A stretch of DNA of 64,000 bases from Bog-473 sp963828505 (lineage in GTDB: Bacteria > Actinomycetota > Acidimicrobiia > Acidimicrobiales > RAAP-2): positions 124,001 through 188,000 of the forward strand of contig CAWHFM010000011.1 of NCBI GenBank assembly GCA_963828505.1. The letters are read 5' to 3'. The notes under the pieces are model-generated. The model made no database searches, was not told the origin of the DNA, and saw nothing but the letters and a program-made list of their open reading frames with translations. The position numbers and the translations under genes were made by a program. Below are positions 33,706-42,584 of this stretch, piece by piece. Position 1 is the first letter of the stretch, and each line of letters opens with the position of its first letter.

Positions 33706-34127
33706 GAGCCTGCTTCCTTTCGCTTCGAATGTCCTGAGCTGAGGCCTTCACATCTTTGCGTGCCAACCCTGCCAGATGGCGCAATCACGCGCTGCAACCC
33801 TTCCGAGGGTGCGGGAATACGCGACAGAGATCATTCGACCGGTGACATCCACGTCCCCACGTCCCACTTGGCGCGTGCTCCCGAAGGGCGCCAAGAGATC
33901 TCAACGACCCGACCTCCTCGACCGAGAGCGCCAGGGCCTCTCGCCCGAGTGGCGATCCTCCAACCGCGTCGACGGGGTTGGGAACGTCGGCGGGCCTTCA
34001 CCGCATGCCGAGGTCGACACGATTCGCAGCCGGATATGTCCTTCGCTATCCATTGCGTACCCACGTGGCTCGGATGCGAATTCATCATCGGGCAATCACA
34101 TTCGTTGCGAGTGCCGTCTGAAGTCTG
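33706..34127. other. 420-base gap with no recognisable gene
   Basis: It lies between the SDR relic and the end of the RES toxin. Short frames exist on both strands, but none shows a ribosome site, conserved motif or codon pattern like the neighbours. No strong hairpin or repeat seen. Confidence 0.4.
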
Positions 34128-34802
34128 TCACCGAGCTATGACCGTCTGAAGGTCCTGTGCCGACTTGGCGACGGCGCGCGCCATCGCGGGATCGCTCATC
34201 AGCCGGGACGAATCCGGAGAGACCGGGAGCGCGTCTCGGGCGACCTCCCAGAGCGCAACGCACCACCCCGGCCCCCAGACTGCCGAGGTATAGGCCAACC
34301 CCATCAGCTCGGTGCCGTATTGCTCGTAGACCGCTCGTGCCCAGGCCCGGGCCACGTCCCGGGGTCCCGACTTGATTGCCTGGTTGCCCTTGGCGCGAGT
34401 GATCCATCCACTGTCGAGGTCGAGAACCGGGACGTCCTCGACCAGCCGGAACATCGAGAGCGTCGCGGAGTTCCGTCGCGTGTCAATCGGCCCGACGCCT
34501 GCACCAGAATCGTCTTGGAAATACTCGGCGATCGCTGTGGTAAAGGCCGTCTGGCCCCGAGCAACGTAAATGATCCCTCGATCTTGGACCCGCGCCGGGC
34601 GCGCGTGATGGTCGAAGCGGCTCTTGGTCGGCCCGAAGCCCCGGAATGCGTCCCAAGCCAGTGGGTGGTCGCCGCCGACGCTGTGCACTCGGACGAGGCG
34701 ATCGCCAGGTCTCAGCACGAGGACCTCTTTGGATCTGCCCCTCGTTGTCGGGACGGCAGCTGCGATGGCATCTACATCAGGCGATGGCAGTCGCTCGCTC
34801 AC
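34128..34802 (-). CDS. RES-domain toxin
   Basis: 224 residues. RES toxins (MbcT/ParT type) attack NAD+ or ADP-ribosylate targets. The core residues are visible: VLRPGDRLVRVHSVG (R), SRFDHHARPARVQDRGIIYVARGQTAFTTAIAEYFQ (R/Y and E) and MGLAYTSAVWGPGWCVALWE (S). The ATG overlaps the antitoxin stop by four bases (ATGA), the usual antitoxin-first toxin-antitoxin operon. Family length is about 150-230, so it is complete. Confidence 0.88.
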   Translation of the reverse strand: MSERLPSPDVDAIAAAVPTTRGRSKEVLVLRPGDRLVRVHSVGGDHPLAWDAFRGFGPTKSRFDHHARPARVQDRGIIYVARGQTAFTTAIAEYFQDDSGAGVGPIDTRRNSATLSMFRLVEDVPVLDLDSGWITRAKGNQAIKSGPRDVARAWARAVYEQYGTELMGLAYTSAVWGPGWCVALWEVARDALPVSPDSSRLMSDPAMARAVAKSAQDLQTVIAR

Positions 34803-35413
34803 ATTGTGGGGACAAGCGCTGCGGCAGCTTCAGGATCACCGCCGGTGCGCAGCCACTCGAGTGGGCTCATTGGTTCCTCGTTCACCTCGAGATCGAGGTT
34901 CGGTGTGTGGAACCAATGGTCGACGACCAGTGGATGCAACGTTGGGTCGAGGGTCGCCAAGACGGCTTTTAGCCCGCGAATGCTCTTTCGAGTCCTGTTG
35001 AACTGCCAGGTGGGATAGAGGCGCTCATCATCGCTCTCGAAGGAATAGAGAGTCCTCTCACCAAGACGTTGGCTGATGCGGCTTCGGTCAACTCCGAGGT
35101 ATTCGGCCAGCGCCCCATCGCCGGGGATGCTCTGAGCGACGAGCTCGGCATGGGCGATTGCACTTGCCGCCGAGGCCTCGGCCAGCGCCTCAGGATCGAA
35201 GTCGGCTCCCACCTCTTCCCAGGCTTCCTTTTCCTCCCCGGGCAGCACCGCCGAACTCCAGGAGTCGACCAGTTGCGTCGCAATACGCAGAACCTGGGTG
35301 ACGAACCGCTCGCCCACAGGGCTCCGCCCGGCCGCTTCCTTCCAAAGGTGGACAAATGCGGTGTTGGCGGCCGCAGGCACCTGAATGCCGGGTTCCTCCA
35401 GATTCGAGGCCAT
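34799..35413 (-). CDS. Xre/MbcA/ParS-type antitoxin
   Basis: 204 residues. The HTH lies at about 100-130: GALAEYLGVDRSRISQRLGER. The C-terminal toxin-binding region of the MbcA/ParS type is HTPNLDLEVNEEPMSPLEWLRTGGDPEAAAALV. The N-terminal half is an all-helical extension, longer than in most relatives. An AGGAGG site is seven bases upstream of the ATG. It probably binds the nested palindrome at 35413-35452 and represses the pair, helped by the toxin. Confidence 0.85.
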   Translation of the reverse strand: MASNLEEPGIQVPAAANTAFVHLWKEAAGRSPVGERFVTQVLRIATQLVDSWSSAVLPGEEKEAWEEVGADFDPEALAEASAASAIAHAELVAQSIPGDGALAEYLGVDRSRISQRLGERTLYSFESDDERLYPTWQFNRTRKSIRGLKAVLATLDPTLHPLVVDHWFHTPNLDLEVNEEPMSPLEWLRTGGDPEAAAALVPTM

Positions 35414-35452
35414 ATCTCATACCTCCTAAAGCATTTTAGGACATATGAGATA
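35413..35452. promoter_or_regulatory. Nested palindromic operator of the toxin-antitoxin pair
   Basis: Outer perfect arms TATCTCATA (35413-35421) and TATGAGATA (35444-35452) enclose inner perfect arms CCTAAA (35425-35430) and TTTAGG (35435-35440). The segment overlaps the antitoxin ribosome site and start, so a bound antitoxin would block both transcription and translation. Confidence 0.75.
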
Positions 35453-35542
35453 CTATCAGGATCATCCTCAAGCACTCCTCACCTGGCGAAAAATCGCCAA
35501 GCGGACTCCGAGACCCCTTGGACGCTTGTTTGCCGGGTCAAA

Positions 35543-36757
35543 TCAGTTGATGTGGATTCCCGAGATCGCCCGGGCGATGACCAGTCGCTGCACCTCTGAG
35601 GTCCCCTCGAAGATGGTGTAGATCTTCGAGTCCCGGTGCCACTGCTCTACCGGGTTCTCACGCACGTACCCGTAACCGCCCAGGATCTGAATCGCTTGGT
35701 CTGTCACCCACACCGCGTTCTCACCGGCGTAGAGCTTGGACATGGAGCCCTCGCCGTTCTCGAACTTCTTCCCGGTCGCCGCCATGTTCGCGGCGCGGTG
35801 CACCAGGAGCCGGGCGGCGTCGGTGTGCATCTTCATGTCGGCCAGCTTGAAGGCGATGGCCTGGTTCTCGATGATGGCCCGCCCGAACTGCCTCCGCTCC
35901 TTGGCGTAGTCGAGCGCGTACTCGTAGGCGGCACGGGCGATCCCGACCGCCTGTGCGCCCACGATCGGACGTGACGCCTCGAAGGTGGCCATGGCGGCCT
36001 GCGTCGAGGTCTTCTTGCCCTCACGGGCCCGAGCCAGCCGCGTGTCGAGCTTCTCCTTGCCTCCGAGCAGGCAGCGCCCCGGCACCCGGCAGTCGTTCAG
36101 GACGACCTCGGCCGTGTGCGAGGCCCGGATGCCCATCTTCTTGAACTTCTGCCCTTGCGCGATCCCCGGCGTGCCCTCGGGCACCACGAAGCTGGCCTGG
36201 CCGCGGCTGCCGAGCGAGGGGTCGACCGAGAGCACGAGGACGTGGGTGTTGGCGATGCCGCCGTTGGTGATCCAGGTCTTCGTCCCGTTGAGGACCCACT
36301 CGTCCTTGGCCTCGTCGTAGACGGCGCGCGACTTGAGCGAGGAGACGTCCGACCCGGCATCGGGCTCGGACACCCCGAAGGCGGCGAGCTTGACGTCGTC
36401 CGGCGTCCCGAAGCACTGCGGGATCCACTCGCCGATCTGTTCGGGCGTCCCGTTGGCGAAGATGCCGGCCACGGCGAGCGTCGAGCCGAAGATGGCCAGC
36501 CCGATCCCGGCGTCACCCCAGCTCATCTCCTCGTTGACCAGGCACATCATCAGGCCGGTCGGGTCGGAGAAGCACTGGGCGATGAAGTCGAAGGAGTACA
36601 GCCCGATGCCCGCCGCCTCCTTGATGATGGGCCAGGGCGTCTCTTCACGCTCGTCCCATTCGCGGCCCGCCGGCCGCACCACGTTCTCGGCGAACTCGTG
36701 GACCCACTTCTGGATCTGAAGCTGGTCCTCGTTCAGCTCGAGCGAGAAATCGGACAT
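35543..36757 (-). CDS. Acyl-CoA dehydrogenase
   Basis: 404 residues. The three ACAD domains are present: LAAFGVSEPDAGSDVSSLKSRA (FAD contact), VLNGTKTWITNGGIANTHVLVL, ERRQFGRAIIENQAIAFKLADM, and QILGGYGYVRENPVEQWHRDSKIYTIFEGTSEVQRL with the catalytic base E384. It catalyses alpha,beta-desaturation of an acyl-CoA with electron transfer to ETF. Chain-length preference cannot be inferred. It stands alone with a TetR-type palindrome about 100 bases upstream. Confidence 0.95.
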   Translation of the reverse strand: MSDFSLELNEDQLQIQKWVHEFAENVVRPAGREWDEREETPWPIIKEAAGIGLYSFDFIAQCFSDPTGLMMCLVNEEMSWGDAGIGLAIFGSTLAVAGIFANGTPEQIGEWIPQCFGTPDDVKLAAFGVSEPDAGSDVSSLKSRAVYDEAKDEWVLNGTKTWITNGGIANTHVLVLSVDPSLGSRGQASFVVPEGTPGIAQGQKFKKMGIRASHTAEVVLNDCRVPGRCLLGGKEKLDTRLARAREGKKTSTQAAMATFEASRPIVGAQAVGIARAAYEYALDYAKERRQFGRAIIENQAIAFKLADMKMHTDAARLLVHRAANMAATGKKFENGEGSMSKLYAGENAVWVTDQAIQILGGYGYVRENPVEQWHRDSKIYTIFEGTSEVQRLVIARAISGIHIN

Positions 36758-37159
36758 CTCGGCCCTCCTTCGCGATATGACGCCCGCCAGTCACGGGCTC
36801 TCCGCTGGCGATCGGTTCCGAGGCGACCCTTGGTCTCTCGGCCTTTTTCTATGTTACTCCGCAGTAACCTACTGATCGGTAGCGCCCCACGAATCGTCCT
36901 CCAACCAGGGACGACGATGATCCCGCCCCCATTCAGGCTGATCCCCTGCCCCCGCCACTGCCCCGGCTCCGCTCCAGCCCTGCCGCCTCACTTCAGCCCT
37001 GCCGCCTGACTGTGGCGAAACGCTCTGCCGCGTCGCGGTGGCCCCCTCCAGCCCGATCCCGCTGAGGCCCCCGCCCTGCCGCCAGGCCCAGACCCAGGCC
37101 CAGGCCCAGCCCCGTCGCGCCGAGGCCCCGCCCATCCTCAGCCACGCCGTGGGATGCGG
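36758..37159. other. Intergenic region with operator and short repeats
   Basis: About 400 bases between the acyl-CoA dehydrogenase start and the cysS end. It holds the GTTACT palindrome, a direct repeat CAGCCCTGCCGCCT at 36975-36988 and 36994-37007, and a CAGGCC/CAGACC run at about 37082-37112. No gene seen. Confidence 0.6.
36853..36868. promoter_or_regulatory. Palindromic operator GTTACT-CCGC-AGTAAC
   Basis: A perfect 6+6 inverted repeat with a 4-base spacer, about 96-111 bases upstream of the acyl-CoA dehydrogenase start. A second, imperfect palindrome, CTACTGATCGGTAG, follows at 36869-36882. TetR-family regulators of fatty-acid catabolism bind sites of this shape, so lipid-responsive control is plausible. 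Confidence 0.5.
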
Positions 37160-38554
37160 TCAGCGATGGATGGCCGTGCCCGACGGCGTGTCCTCGACGG
37201 TCCACCCCAGCGCCACCAGCTCGTCACGCAGGGAGTCGGCCCGGGCGAAGTCCTTGGCTCGGCGTGCCTCGTCGCGTTGGGCGACGAGTCGGCTGGCGGC
37301 CTCGTCCACGTCGCCGGACCCACCCCGGAGGGGAACGCCCAGCGCCGCCGCCAGGACGGCTGCGGTCCGGGCCAGCCGGGCCCCTTCGTCCCCGTCGCCG
37401 GCGTCGGCCACGGAGTGGGCCGCAGTCACCAGCTCGAAGACACCCGCCAGCGCGCCCGGGGTGTCGAGGTCGTCGTCCATCCGCGTCCTGAACGAGGCGA
37501 GCGCAGCGGGGTCCGCATCGCCGGCGTCGCTCGCCTCGACCACGTAGCCGCGGCCGCTCGCGGCCAGCAGGTCCGCGATGCCGAAGCGGCGGGCCAGGGC
37601 GTCGAGCCGATCGAGGCCCTTCTCGGCGTCAGCCACGGTCTGCGTCGTGACCTCGATGGGTGAGCGGTAGTGGGCGCGCAACACGAGCAGGCGGTAGGCA
37701 CGCCCGTCGCTTCGCTCGAGCATGTCGGTGAGCGAGGTGAAGTTCCCGAGCGATTTGGACATCTTCGTACCCTCGACCTCGACCCAGCCGTTGTGAACCC
37801 AGTGCCGGGCGAAGTCGCGTCCGTCCGCGATGGCCTGAGCGCGCTCGTTCTCGTGGTGCGGGAAAGCGAGGTCCTGACCGCCGCCGTGGAGATCGAAACC
37901 ATCGCCCAGGAGGTCCAGCGACATGACCACGCATTCGGTGTGCCAGCCGGGCCGGCCGGCGTGCCACGGCGCCTCCCAGGTGGGTTCACCGGGCTTGGCC
38001 TTCTTCCAGAGCGCGAAGTCGAGCGGGGAGCGCTTCTCCTCCACCGCCTCGACCCGGGCGCCGGTGCGCAGCGAGTCGAGGCTCTGGCGGGCCAGCAGCC
38101 CGTAGCCCGGGACCTGACCGACGTCGAGATAGACACCGTCTCCCGTCTCGTAGGCCACTTCCCGGGCCAGCAGCTCGCGGACGAGCTCGATCATGTCGTC
38201 GACGTACGCCGTGGCATGAGGCGTCTCGTCAGGGCGCAGGACCCCGAGCGCGTCCATCGCCTCCCACCAGCGCGCCTCGAACTCGACGGCCACCTCAGGC
38301 TCGGTCCGCTCCTGCTCGGCCGCTCGCTTGATGATGTTGTCGTCGACGTCGGTGACGTTCGAGACGTACCTCACGTCGAGGCCCGTGAAGAGGAGGTACC
38401 GGCGCAGCACGTCGAAGACGAGCGACATCCGGCCGTGTCCGAGATGAGGCAGGTCGTAGACGGTCGGGCCGCAGACGTACATCGACACTTCACCCTCGCG
38501 GCGGAGCTCGAAAGGCCGGACGGTCCCGGTCGCGGTGTCGTGGAGGCGCAGCAC
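37160..38554 (-). CDS. cysS: Cysteinyl-tRNA synthetase
   Basis: 464 residues from a GTG. The HIGH-type motif is PHLGH (36-40) and KMSKS is at 264-268. The zinc ligands C28, C208, H233 and E237 (in CGPTVYD, HTECV and HHENE) are present. It charges tRNA-Cys. MshC, a mycothiol ligase that resembles CysS, is excluded by length and by the full C-terminal helical domain ending ELVALGWTVEDTPSGT. It diverges from valS with 20 bases between starts. Confidence 0.95.
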   Translation of the reverse strand: MLRLHDTATGTVRPFELRREGEVSMYVCGPTVYDLPHLGHGRMSLVFDVLRRYLLFTGLDVRYVSNVTDVDDNIIKRAAEQERTEPEVAVEFEARWWEAMDALGVLRPDETPHATAYVDDMIELVRELLAREVAYETGDGVYLDVGQVPGYGLLARQSLDSLRTGARVEAVEEKRSPLDFALWKKAKPGEPTWEAPWHAGRPGWHTECVVMSLDLLGDGFDLHGGGQDLAFPHHENERAQAIADGRDFARHWVHNGWVEVEGTKMSKSLGNFTSLTDMLERSDGRAYRLLVLRAHYRSPIEVTTQTVADAEKGLDRLDALARRFGIADLLAASGRGYVVEASDAGDADPAALASFRTRMDDDLDTPGALAGVFELVTAAHSVADAGDGDEGARLARTAAVLAAALGVPLRGGSGDVDEAASRLVAQRDEARRAKDFARADSLRDELVALGWTVEDTPSGTAIHR

Positions 38555-38574
38555 CCAGGTACGGTAACCCGATC

Positions 38575-41175
38575 ATGTCGAGCCCCTTGACCGAGTCGGC
38601 ACCGAACCCGTCGCCGGCGGCCGCTTCGCCTTCGGCGCCCCGGGTGCCCGAGAAGCCCACGCTCGACGGGCTCGAGCCCCGTTGGTCCGAGGAGTGGGAG
38701 CGCGCCGGGACCTACCGCTTCGACCCGGCGGCGACGAGGGCCGAGGTGTTCTCCATCGACACCCCGCCACCGACCGTCTCGGGCTCCCTCCACATGGGGT
38801 CCGTCTTCGGGTACGTCCAGACCGACGCCATCGCCCGTTACCGGCGGATGCGGGGCTGGAAGCTCTTCTACCCCATGGGGTGGGACGACAACGGCCTGCC
38901 GACCGAGCGCCGGGTGCAGAACTACTACGGCGTGGCATGCGACCCCTCCCTCCCCTACGACCCCGACTTCGTGGCACCCGACACCCCGGCCAAAGACGAC
39001 GTCCGTATCAGCCGGCCCAACTTCATCGCGCTGTGCCACGAGCTCACGTCTCAGGACGAGCAGGCCTTCGAGGACCTGTGGCGGCGCCTGGGCCTGTCGG
39101 TGGACTGGAGCCTGGGCTACGCGACCATCGACGACCGCAGCCGCCGGACGAGCCAGCGCATGTTCCTGCACAACCTGGCCCGCGGCGAGGCCTACACGTC
39201 GGAGGCGCCCACGCTCTGGGACGTCGATTACCAGACGGCGGTGGCCCAGGCCGAGATGGAGGACCGCGAGCAACCCGGCGCGTACCACCGCCTGCGCTTC
39301 GGCGACATAGAGATCGAGACGACCCGGCCCGAGCTCGTGGCCGCGTGCGTGGCGCTGGTGGCCCACCCCGACGACGAGCGCTACCGCTCCCGGTTCGGTA
39401 CGACGGTGCGCACCCCGCTCTTCGGGGTGGAGGTCCCGGTGCTCGCCCACCACCTGGCCGAACCCGACAAGGGATCGGGCATCGCCATGATCTGCACCTT
39501 CGGCGACGTCACCGACGTGGTCTGGTGGCGCGACCTCGACCTGCCGACCCGCAGCATCGTGACCCGGACCGGCCGCATCGCGCCGACCCCACCGCCGGGC
39601 GTGCCCGACGGTGAGGCGTGGCAGGCCATCGCGGGCAAGACGATCAGGCAGGCGCAGCGGGCCATGGTCGAGATGTTGTCCGCTTCGGGGGACATGGTCG
39701 GAGAGCCCCGGCCCATTTCGCACCCGGTCAAGTTCTACGAGCGCGGTGACCGGCCGCTCGAGATCGTGACCAGCCGCCAGTGGTTCATCCGCAACGGTGG
39801 CAGGGACGAGGAGCTGCGCCGCGCCCTGGTCCAGCGGGGCGACGAGCTGGATTGGCACCCGCCCTACATGCAGGTGCGCTACGCCGACTGGGTCAACGGG
39901 TTGAGCGGCGACTGGTTGATCAGCCGCCAGCGCTTCTTCGGCGTGCCCGTGCCCCTCTGGTATCTGCTCGGGCCCGACGGCGAGCCCGAGCACGCAACGC
40001 CGCTGCGACCCGACGAGTCGCGCCTGCCCATCGACCCCACGACCGATGTCCCCGACGGCTACCGGGAGGAGCAGCGCGGCGTGCCCGGCGGCTTCGCGGG
40101 CGACCCTGACATCATGGACACCTGGGCCACCTCGTCCCTGACCCCCCAGATCGCCTGTGGCTGGACCGACGACCCGGTGCGCTTCGCCGCCACCTTCCCG
40201 ATGGACCTGCGGCCGCAGGGCTACGAGATCATCCGCACCTGGCTCTTCTCGACCATGCTGCGCTCGCACCAGGAGCACGGCACCGTCCCGTGGAAGCACA
40301 CCACGATCAACGGCTGGGTCCTCGACCCGGAGCGAAAGAAGATGTCCAAGTCCAAGGGCAACGTCGTCACTCCGATGCCGCTGGTGGAGGAGTTCGGGTC
40401 CGACGCCGTGCGCTACTGGGCCTGCAACGGCCGCCCCGGTACCGACACGGCCGTCGACAAGGGGGTCATGAAGATCGGCCGCCGGCTGGCCATCAAGGTG
40501 CTGAACGCGTCGAAGTTCGCCCTGGGCCGTCTCGGAGACGGCCCCGTGCCCGGCGTCGAGGCGGTGCGCGAGCCCATCGACGCCGCGCTGCTGGCGCGCC
40601 TGGGCCGGCTCGTCGCCGCGGCGACCGAGGCCCACGAGGGATTCGACTATGCCCGTGCGCTGGAGCTGACCGAGACGTTCTTCTGGTCCTTCTGCGACGA
40701 CTACGTCGAGTTGGTCAAGACGAGGGCCTACGGCGAGGGCACGGCCCCCGGCGCGGCCTCGGCGCAGGCGACGCTGGCCGTGGCCCTCTCGGTCCTGCAC
40801 CGCCTCTTCGCCCCCTTCCTCCCGTTCGTGACCGAGGAGGTGTGGGGTTGGTGGCAGGACGGTTCGGTGCACCTGGCGCCGTGGCCGGAGCCGGCCGAGG
40901 TCGGACCGGCGGCGGGGGGAGACGAGACCGTGCTGGCGGTGGCCGCCGAGGTGCTGGGCGCGGTGCGGCGCGAGAAGACGTCGAACAAGAAGTCGATGCG
41001 CGCCCGGGTGGCGCGTCTGACGGTCACCGGCCCCGATGAACTGATCGCGGCGGTCGAGTCGGCGCGCCGCGACCTCGTGGACGCCGGGGGATTGGACGAG
41101 GTCGTGTACGCGACGGGCGACGCGCTCGGCGTCGAGGTGGAGCTGGCCGACGAGGTCGCCGCCGGAGGCGGGTGA
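38575..41175 (+). CDS. valS: Valyl-tRNA synthetase
   Basis: 866 residues. SGSLHMGSVFGY holds the HIGH-type motif (H73-x-G75-S76), and KKMSKSKGNVV is near residue 588. The editing (CP1) insertion is present, with FGDIEIETTRPELVAACVALVAHP and GSGIAMICTFGDVTDV. The first 25 residues are Ser/Pro/Ala-rich and probably disordered. Length and the WDDNGLPTERRVQ segment match the shorter, type-2 ValRS found in many actinobacteria. It lacks the long C-terminal coiled-coil arm. It is convergent with the esterase gene, with a single base between stops. Confidence 0.95.
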   Translation: MSSPLTESAPNPSPAAASPSAPRVPEKPTLDGLEPRWSEEWERAGTYRFDPAATRAEVFSIDTPPPTVSGSLHMGSVFGYVQTDAIARYRRMRGWKLFYPMGWDDNGLPTERRVQNYYGVACDPSLPYDPDFVAPDTPAKDDVRISRPNFIALCHELTSQDEQAFEDLWRRLGLSVDWSLGYATIDDRSRRTSQRMFLHNLARGEAYTSEAPTLWDVDYQTAVAQAEMEDREQPGAYHRLRFGDIEIETTRPELVAACVALVAHPDDERYRSRFGTTVRTPLFGVEVPVLAHHLAEPDKGSGIAMICTFGDVTDVVWWRDLDLPTRSIVTRTGRIAPTPPPGVPDGEAWQAIAGKTIRQAQRAMVEMLSASGDMVGEPRPISHPVKFYERGDRPLEIVTSRQWFIRNGGRDEELRRALVQRGDELDWHPPYMQVRYADWVNGLSGDWLISRQRFFGVPVPLWYLLGPDGEPEHATPLRPDESRLPIDPTTDVPDGYREEQRGVPGGFAGDPDIMDTWATSSLTPQIACGWTDDPVRFAATFPMDLRPQGYEIIRTWLFSTMLRSHQEHGTVPWKHTTINGWVLDPERKKMSKSKGNVVTPMPLVEEFGSDAVRYWACNGRPGTDTAVDKGVMKIGRRLAIKVLNASKFALGRLGDGPVPGVEAVREPIDAALLARLGRLVAAATEAHEGFDYARALELTETFFWSFCDDYVELVKTRAYGEGTAPGAASAQATLAVALSVLHRLFAPFLPFVTEEVWGWWQDGSVHLAPWPEPAEVGPAAGGDETVLAVAAEVLGAVRREKTSNKKSMRARVARLTVTGPDELIAAVESARRDLVDAGGLDEVVYATGDALGVEVELADEVAAGGG

Positions 41176-41176
41176 A

Positions 41177-42439
41177 TCAGGCTTCGCTGGCGATGGTCGC
41201 GGCGGCGCGGGCGCCGGTCACGAAGTCGCCCACGGCCGAGGTCGTGGCCTGGCAGCGCAGGGAGGCCAGCACGTCGAAAGCGTGCTGCGCCAGCGGGAGC
41301 TCGGCGTAAGCGACCGGTGCCTCGGACACGGCGCGGAGCCGCTCCACGAAGGTGCGGGCGACCTGCACCGGCACGAGCGTGTCGTTGACGCCGTGCAGGA
41401 CGAAGAACGGCGGCGCGTCGGGACGGACGCGCAGGGTCGGCGAGGCGGAGCGGAACACCTCGGGATGCTCGGCCATGGTCGTCTTCATGACGCTCTTCTC
41501 CAGCATCTTGAGCAAACCCGGGCCGTACAGACCCGAACCGTCGGGGTCGCCCGTCATGTCCATCACCCCGTAGAAGGGCACGCAGGCCTGGACCGAGGTG
41601 TCGGCGTCCTCGAACCCGGGCTGGTACGACGGGTCGCCGGCGCTGAGCGCGAGCAGCGCGCACAGGTGCCCGCCGGCCGAGCCCCCGCTGACCGCGACGA
41701 ACGAGGGGTCGCCGCCGTACTCGGCGATGTGCTCCTTGACCCACGCCACCGCCCGCTTGGCGTCGACGATGTGGTCGGGCCACGTCGCCTTGGGGCTCAG
41801 CCGGTAGTTGATGGCGACGCACACCCAACCGCGGGCCACCAGCTCGTACATCATGGGCTTGCCCTGCTCGCGCTTGTCGCCGATGATCCACGCGCCGCCG
41901 TGTATGTACACCATGACCGGAGCGGGCGGTGCGTTGCCGGGCTTCAGCTTCGAGCGGTAGACGTCGAGGCGGTGCCGGCTCAGCCCGTCGCCGGCGTAGT
42001 CGATGTTGTGGACGACGTCGACCGCCCTCGACTTGAACGGGATGGCTCGGGTGACCCGCCACCATTTGCCCCACGTCGGGTCGACCGGGCGGTCGGGCAC
42101 GGGGAAGGTCTGCGAACGGACCTGGTCGAGCGAGCGGGCGACGACGGCGGCCGCCCTTATGCCGGCGACCCCGAGGCCGAGGAGGCCGAACCACTCGATG
42201 ACGGCGAGCGCCAGCCCGAGGTAGCCGGCCCATCCGTCGAGAGCCCCGAATTTGATGAACAGGGCCGTGGCGATCATCTGCCAGACGATGTTCTGGAATG
42301 CGAGCTCTCCTGCTATCCAGGCCAGCGAGAACGAGAAGATGGTGAACGGCTCCCGCCGGATGGGGCGGTAGGCCATGACCACGGCGACGGCGCCGACCAG
42401 GGTGACGGCGAGGAAGGCGTACGGCACGGCATCCATCAT
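41177..42439 (-). CDS. Membrane-anchored alpha/beta hydrolase (HSL-type esterase)
   Basis: 420 residues from the ATG pair at 42439/42436. The first 100 residues hold three to four membrane helices (AFLAVTLVGAVAVVMAY, IFSFSLAWIAGELAFQNIVW, AGYLGLALAVIEWFGLLGLGV). The hydrolase domain has the oxyanion motif HGGAWIIG, the nucleophile elbow GGSAGGHL, an aspartate in HGVNDTLVPV and the histidine in LAQHAFDVL. Hormone-sensitive-lipase-like enzymes cleave acyl esters. It is divergent from the wax-ester/triacylglycerol synthase with an 8-base repeat between them, so it may turn over the same storage lipids. Confidence 0.88.
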   Translation of the reverse strand: MMDAVPYAFLAVTLVGAVAVVMAYRPIRREPFTIFSFSLAWIAGELAFQNIVWQMIATALFIKFGALDGWAGYLGLALAVIEWFGLLGLGVAGIRAAAVVARSLDQVRSQTFPVPDRPVDPTWGKWWRVTRAIPFKSRAVDVVHNIDYAGDGLSRHRLDVYRSKLKPGNAPPAPVMVYIHGGAWIIGDKREQGKPMMYELVARGWVCVAINYRLSPKATWPDHIVDAKRAVAWVKEHIAEYGGDPSFVAVSGGSAGGHLCALLALSAGDPSYQPGFEDADTSVQACVPFYGVMDMTGDPDGSGLYGPGLLKMLEKSVMKTTMAEHPEVFRSASPTLRVRPDAPPFFVLHGVNDTLVPVQVARTFVERLRAVSEAPVAYAELPLAQHAFDVLASLRCQATTSAVGDFVTGARAAATIASEA

Positions 42440-42473
42440 CGCCCATGTGGCGCCGGGTAGCCGGGGCAGGATG

Positions 42474-42521
42474 GATGGCGGGATGGCGGGATGGCGGGAT
42501 GGCGGGATGGCGGAATGGCGG
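42474..42521. repeat. 8-base tandem repeat (GATGGCGG) x6 between divergent genes
   Basis: Five perfect GATGGCGG units (42474-42513) and one variant AATGGCGG (42514-42521). It lies between the esterase start (42439) and the WS/DGAT start (42585), inside the shared promoter region. Copy-number change would shift spacing by 8 bases, a pattern seen in contingency loci. Confidence 0.85.
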
Positions 42522-42584
42522 AAATTGCCGCCGGGTGGCGTGTGATGGGAGGTTATGGCGGCGCGATCGCCGGAAGGAGAGCCG

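Noticed and set aside
38371..40872. An 833-codon minus-strand open frame opposite valS
   Set aside because: A high-GC shadow frame of valS and cysS, rich in Arg, Gly and His with no family motif.
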